Below, piece by piece: positions 5,411-8,291 of a DNA stretch of 8,291 nt (position 1 is the stretch's first letter; each line of letters begins with the position of its first letter). The notes under the pieces were generated by a model. The model worked only from the letters and a program-made list of their open reading frames with translations, was not told where the DNA came from and made no database searches. Source of the DNA: DASUPK01 sp035456265 (GTDB lineage: Bacteria; Actinomycetota; Thermoleophilia; Solirubrobacterales; 70-9); assembly GCA_035456265.1 (NCBI GenBank), contig DATIDP010000111.1:1-8291 (forward strand), given 5' to 3'. Position numbers and translations under genes: made by a program.

Positions 5411-6289
5411 GTGGAGCTTCGTCAGCTCAGATACGTCGAGGCGGTCGCCCGCCACCGGCATTTCACCCGCGCGGCCGAGGAGCTCCACATCGCTCAGTCG
5501 GCGCTCTCCCATCAGATCCGGAGGCTCGAGGCCGAGCTGGGCACCGAGCTCTTCAGCCGCAACAGCCGGTCGGTGACCGTCACGGAGGCGGGGGAGGCCG
5601 TGGCTGGACGGGCGCGGGGGGTCCTCGACCAGGTCGACGGCCTCCGCCACGAGGTCGACGAGCTTCGCGGGCTGGTCCGGGGCGAGATCAGGATCGGTGC
5701 CACGCTGCCCGCCGGGGAGATCGACGTCCCCGGGGTGCTGGTCAGGTTCAGCGAGGCCTATCCGGGCATCGAGGTCGAGCTGCAGGAGGGCACGGCCGGC
5801 GACATGCTGGCCCACCTCGCGGAGAACCGCATCGATGCCTCCTTCTGCCTGCTCGACGAGGAGCCGCCGGCCGAGATCGCGGTCGAGCCGCTGAGCGAGG
5901 AGGAGATCGTCGCCGCCTTCCCCTCGGGCGCCGGGCCGGATAGAGAGCGGGTGACGGCCGCCGAGCTCTCACGCCATACGTTGATCACCCCCCGGGTCGG
6001 CTCGTCGATCAAGCACGCGGCCGACGCATTCTTCGCGCGCGCGGGCAGGACGATGGACGTCTCCCTGGAGAGCGGCGATCCGTTCCTGCTGCGTTGCCTG
6101 GTCTCGAGTGGCTTCGGGGCGGCCGTCCTGCCCGCTTCGCTGACCCGCCGGGAGGGCCCGCCGATCGACGTCCGGGGCCTTCGCCCCGCCGTCCGCCTGC
6201 GCGCGACGCTGATCTGGCACGCGCGCCGTCACCAGACGCCGGCCGCCCGGGCCTTCATCGACTTCATTCGGGCCGAGGCTCGAAACTAA
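5411..6289 (+). CDS. LysR family transcriptional regulator
   Basis: This 292-residue protein has the standard LysR length. The N-terminal winged helix-turn-helix runs from ELRQLRYVEAVARHRHFTRA through AEELHIAQSALSHQIRRLE to ELGTELFSR (residues 2-50). A linker helix follows, and then the periplasmic-binding-protein-like effector domain starts at GEIRIGATLPAG (91-102). The ligand is unknown. GTG 5411 is preferred over GTG 5390: it puts the classic ELRQL start at the N-terminus and lies 9 nt past a good -10 box, whereas 5390 would fall upstream of that box. The gene is divergent from the GNAT operon, its most likely target along with itself. Its TAA stop shares bases with the TAG stop of the converging oxidoreductase gene. 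Confidence 0.92.
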   Translation: MELRQLRYVEAVARHRHFTRAAEELHIAQSALSHQIRRLEAELGTELFSRNSRSVTVTEAGEAVAGRARGVLDQVDGLRHEVDELRGLVRGEIRIGATLPAGEIDVPGVLVRFSEAYPGIEVELQEGTAGDMLAHLAENRIDASFCLLDEEPPAEIAVEPLSEEEIVAAFPSGAGPDRERVTAAELSRHTLITPRVGSSIKHAADAFFARAGRTMDVSLESGDPFLLRCLVSSGFGAAVLPASLTRREGPPIDVRGLRPAVRLRATLIWHARRHQTPAARAFIDFIRAEARN

Positions 6290-7215
6290 AGAGCCAGCGC
6301 ATCGATCAGCTGCCCCAGTTCGTCGGGCGTCGTGATCGGCGTGATCACCGGCAGGGTGATGCCGCCATCGACGAAGGCCTGGAGCCTCTCCTTCATCTGC
6401 GCCGGTTCACCGAAGATGAACATCTCCTCGATCAGCTCCCACGGCGCGAGCTCGGCCGCCTTCTGGCGGTCCCTGGCGTTCCAGGCCTCGACCATCGGCT
6501 CGATCCGATCCCCATAGCCCAGCCAGCGATAGAAGTTCTCATAGACCGGCACGGTGATGTAGGAGGAGAACATGAAGCGGGCGAGCGGCTCGACCTGCTC
6601 CCGCTGGCCCGGGATGCAGAAGAAGCGGCAGAGGAGCTCGAAGCCCTCGCGGGTGCCCTCCAGCTGTTCCACGACCTTCGGCAGGCCCTGCAGCGGCAGG
6701 AAGTTGGTGAAGGCGCCGTCCCCCTTCTCGACCGCGAGCCGCAGCATCTTGCCCCGCAGGGCGGCGACGATGATCGGCACCGGCTCCTCCGGCGGGCGCT
6801 CCAGCTTGAAGCCGCCGTCGGCGCGCTCACCGGACAGCGCGGTGCGCAGGAAGTCGATCGTCTCCGACATCTTGCTGAGCGGCTTCTCGAACGGCATCCC
6901 GTTCCAGCCCTCGATGATCCGGTCCGAGGAGGCGCCGATGCCGAGCGCGAAGCGGCCGCCGGAGGCATCGGCCGCCGCCGCGGCCTCCTGCGCGAGCAGC
7001 GCCCGCCCGCGCTGCATGACGCCGACTACGCCGGTCCCGAGCCTGACCTTCTCCGTCCAGGCGGCTCCGAGCACGAGCGGCGAGAAGCCATCCGGGCCGT
7101 TCGTCTCGCCCGACCAGAGGTCGGTGTAGCCGGCCGCCTCGGCGCGCCGGTAGAGCTCGGCGTTGTCCGCGAGCGACACCCCGGTGAACGGCACGGTGAG
7201 TCCCCAGCGCTGCAT
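6286..7215 (-). CDS. Luciferase-like (LLM class) flavin/F420-dependent oxidoreductase
   Basis: This 309-residue protein starts at ATG 7215 with WGLTVPFTG, the first barrel strand of luciferase-like monooxygenases. Family segments follow: LYRRAEAAGYTDLWSGE (21-37), VRLGTGVVG (57-65), and SGGRFALGIGASS (85-97) with the G-x-G-x-S phosphate-binding pattern. Many actinobacterial members use deazaflavin F420 rather than FMN, so F420 is likely but not proven; the substrate is unknown. The frame stays open upstream to 7635, but that part is antisense to the membrane protein gene. A TAGGGT box 10 nt before ATG 7215 supports the shorter start. No partner gene for flavin or F420 metabolism is visible. 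The stop overlaps the LysR stop on the other strand. Confidence 0.88.
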   Translation of the reverse strand: MQRWGLTVPFTGVSLADNAELYRRAEAAGYTDLWSGETNGPDGFSPLVLGAAWTEKVRLGTGVVGVMQRGRALLAQEAAAAADASGGRFALGIGASSDRIIEGWNGMPFEKPLSKMSETIDFLRTALSGERADGGFKLERPPEEPVPIIVAALRGKMLRLAVEKGDGAFTNFLPLQGLPKVVEQLEGTREGFELLCRFFCIPGQREQVEPLARFMFSSYITVPVYENFYRWLGYGDRIEPMVEAWNARDRQKAAELAPWELIEEMFIFGEPAQMKERLQAFVDGGITLPVITPITTPDELGQLIDALAL

Positions 7216-7220
7216 ACCAA

Positions 7221-7257
7221 GCGCGACCCTATATGGGGAGTTCGGATAGGGTCGCGC
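7221..7257. promoter_or_regulatory. Overlapping divergent promoters within a perfect 12-bp inverted repeat
   Basis: GCGCGACCCTAT (7221-7232) and ATAGGGTCGCGC (7246-7257) are perfect reverse complements with 13 bases between. Each arm contains a TAGGGT -10 box: 7231-7226 facing the oxidoreductase (10 nt to ATG 7215) and 7247-7252 facing the membrane protein (6 nt to ATG 7259). The expected -35 position of each promoter falls on or near the -10 box of the other, so the two should compete. No convincing -35 hexamer is visible on either side. Confidence 0.6.
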
Positions 7258-7258
7258 C

Positions 7259-7777
7259 ATGGAGAGGGTGTCGCCGGAGCGAGCGGACCTCGACGCGTCG
7301 AAGCTGGATCGCACCGAGATCATCGGCATGGTCGCCGCGGCGGTGCTGGTGATCAGCGTGTTCCTCGAGTGGTACTCGCTGACCAACGACCCGAGCGTCG
7401 TCCAGCGCGGCAACGACCCCTCGAACTGGGCCTGCGGCGTCGGCAACACCAGCTGCAGCGGCTGGGACACCTTCCCGGTGCTGAGCGTGCTGCTCCTCCT
7501 CGCGGCGCTCGCCCCGTTCATCCTCTCCTGGATCGTGATCCGCGGCCACGCGCTCTCCTGGCCGCGCGGGGAGATGACCGCGGTGGTCGGCCTCATCGCC
7601 TTCGTCCTGGTCGCGTTCAACGGGATCATCGACAAGCCCCAGGACGGGCTCGAGATAGGACTCGGCTTCGGCTACTGGCTCGCGCTGGTCTCCTCGTTCG
7701 TCATCTTCCTCACGGGCGGCTTCAGAGCCGTGGACAGCGGCGGCGGCGCGCGGCGGAAACCCCCGGCGACCTTCTGA
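7259..7777 (+). CDS. Four-helix integral membrane protein of unknown function
   Basis: The 172-residue protein has a charged cytoplasmic N-terminus (1-19) and four predicted membrane helices at about 20-40, 73-95, 105-124 and 133-155. The tail is short and basic (RRKPPATF at the end). The loop between helices 1 and 2 is polar and holds two cysteines (C59, C66) around GVGNTS, plausibly a disulfide if that loop is outside the cell. Similar small four-helix proteins are common in actinobacteria; I cannot assign a family or function. ATG 7259 is 6 nt past a TAGGGT box, without a Shine-Dalgarno sequence. glpX follows 33 nt later on the same strand, but with its own likely promoter. Confidence 0.8.
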   Translation: MERVSPERADLDASKLDRTEIIGMVAAAVLVISVFLEWYSLTNDPSVVQRGNDPSNWACGVGNTSCSGWDTFPVLSVLLLLAALAPFILSWIVIRGHALSWPRGEMTAVVGLIAFVLVAFNGIIDKPQDGLEIGLGFGYWLALVSSFVIFLTGGFRAVDSGGGARRKPPATF

Positions 7778-7803
7778 CCGCCTCTCCGGCGCCGTACTAG
7801 CCT
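7774..7803 (+). promoter_or_regulatory. Candidate glpX promoter with -10 box TAGCCT
   Basis: TAGCCT (7798-7803) is followed by seven bases and ATG 7811, again leaderless spacing. A weak -35 candidate, CTGACC (7774-7779), overlaps the stop codon of the membrane protein gene and is 18 bases away. glpX may therefore be transcribed separately as well as by read-through. Confidence 0.45.
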
Positions 7804-7810
7804 CTGCACG

Positions 7811-8291
7811 ATGGCTGAGGGAGACCAACATGTGATCTCGCACGACGTGCGGGACCCGACCCACCCGGACCGAAACCTGGCGCTGGAGCTGGTCCGCGTG
7901 ACCGAGGCGGGGGCGCTCGCCGCCGGCCGCTGGGTCGGACGCGGCGAGAAGGAGAGCGCCGACGGCGCGGCCGTCGACGCGATGCGGCTGATGCTCGACA
8001 CCGTCCCGATGGACGGCATGGTCGTCATCGGCGAGGGCGAGAAGGACGAGGCGCCGATGCTCTACAACGGCGAGCGGGTCGGGAGCGGCTCCGGGCCGGA
8101 GGTGGACGTCGCGGTCGACCCGCTCGAGGGGACGAGGCTGACGGCGCTCGGCCAGCCGAACGCCATCGCCGTCATCGCGCTCGCCGAGCGCGGCGCGATG
8201 TTCGATCCGGGCCCGTGCTTCTACATGGAGAAGCTCGTCACCGACAACGAGGCGGCGATGGCGATCGACATCGACCGTCCGATCGAGGACA
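7811..8291 (+). CDS. glpX: Class II fructose-1,6-bisphosphatase GlpX, 3' end outside window
   Basis: The first 160 residues are visible. GlpX hydrolyses fructose 1,6-bisphosphate to fructose 6-phosphate in gluconeogenesis, in the cytoplasm, using divalent metal. ELVRVTEAGALAAGRWVGRG (26-45) is the family N-terminal signature. The metal and catalytic acidic residues appear as D51 (in SADGAA), E75 (in VIGEGEKDEAPMLY), and D103 and E106 (in DPLEGTRLTA). Their spacing equals that recalled for E. coli GlpX (D33, E57, D85, E88) with a constant offset of 18. The C-terminal part, including the remaining phosphate-binding residues, is outside the window. ATG 7811 is 7 nt past a TAGCCT box and leaves an 18-residue longer N-terminus than E. 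coli, which I recall as normal for actinobacterial GlpX. Confidence 0.93.
   Translation, partial: MAEGDQHVISHDVRDPTHPDRNLALELVRVTEAGALAAGRWVGRGEKESADGAAVDAMRLMLDTVPMDGMVVIGEGEKDEAPMLYNGERVGSGSGPEVDVAVDPLEGTRLTALGQPNAIAVIALAERGAMFDPGPCFYMEKLVTDNEAAMAIDIDRPIED

Noticed and set aside
7216..7635. Possible 140-residue N-terminal extension of the oxidoreductase
   Set aside because: It is antisense to the membrane protein and crosses the divergent promoter. The barrel begins at ATG 7215, as expected for the family.
6094..7800. Very long open frame on the plus strand (568 codons) running through the LysR end, opposite the oxidoreductase and through the membrane protein
   Set aside because: Its sequence is low-complexity Arg/Gly/Ala-rich, a typical GC-rich shadow. 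The overlapping genes have clear family motifs in the other frames.

Overview
This is a GC-rich window from what looks like an actinobacterium. Thermoleophilia/Solirubrobacterales is my best guess. It rests on actinobacterial-type ergothioneine enzymes, a luciferase-like (probably F420-linked) oxidoreductase, a GlpX-type fructose bisphosphatase, and -10 boxes lying only 6-10 nt before start codons (leaderless-type genes). Taxonomy is inferred from style, not from a marker gene. I found no RNA genes, CRISPR, insertion sequences or phage genes. There is no stretch over 300 bases without a gene; the longest gap is 1971-2226.

Layout: (1) 1-199 minus, the start of a LapA-domain membrane protein, cut by the window edge. 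(2) 359-1198 plus, an anchored or exported cysteine-rich protein with NPP1/Vps62-like motifs; its coding frame extends upstream with no usable start. (3) 1203-1970 minus, a short-chain dehydrogenase of the HSD17B10/3-hydroxyacyl-CoA dehydrogenase type. (4) 2227-3408 and 3506-4471 plus, egtB and egtD, the core of ergothioneine biosynthesis, without egtA or egtC beside them. (5) 4429-4986 and 4983-5330 minus, a two-gene operon of a GNAT acetyltransferase and a small partial-GNAT-like protein, joined by an ATGA overlap. (6) 5411-6289 plus, a LysR regulator divergent from that operon, with a clear operator over its own promoter. (7) 6286-7215 minus, a luciferase-like oxidoreductase. (8) 7259-7777 plus, a four-helix membrane protein. 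(9) 7811 to the end, glpX, cut by the window edge.

How the parts fit: EgtD trimethylates histidine to hercynine and EgtB forms the C-S bond of the ergothioneine precursor. The LysR protein probably controls itself and the GNAT operon. GlpX is a gluconeogenic housekeeping enzyme. The other genes have no evident shared pathway.

The most interesting signals are regulatory or structural. A TAGGGT/TANNNT element recurs at leaderless spacing. A perfect 12-bp inverted repeat holds the -10 boxes of two divergent genes. A LysR box covers a LysR promoter. Three genes have plausible or conserved N-terminal coding sequence upstream of the first ATG/GTG/TTG. I did not find a convincing entirely new multi-gene system.
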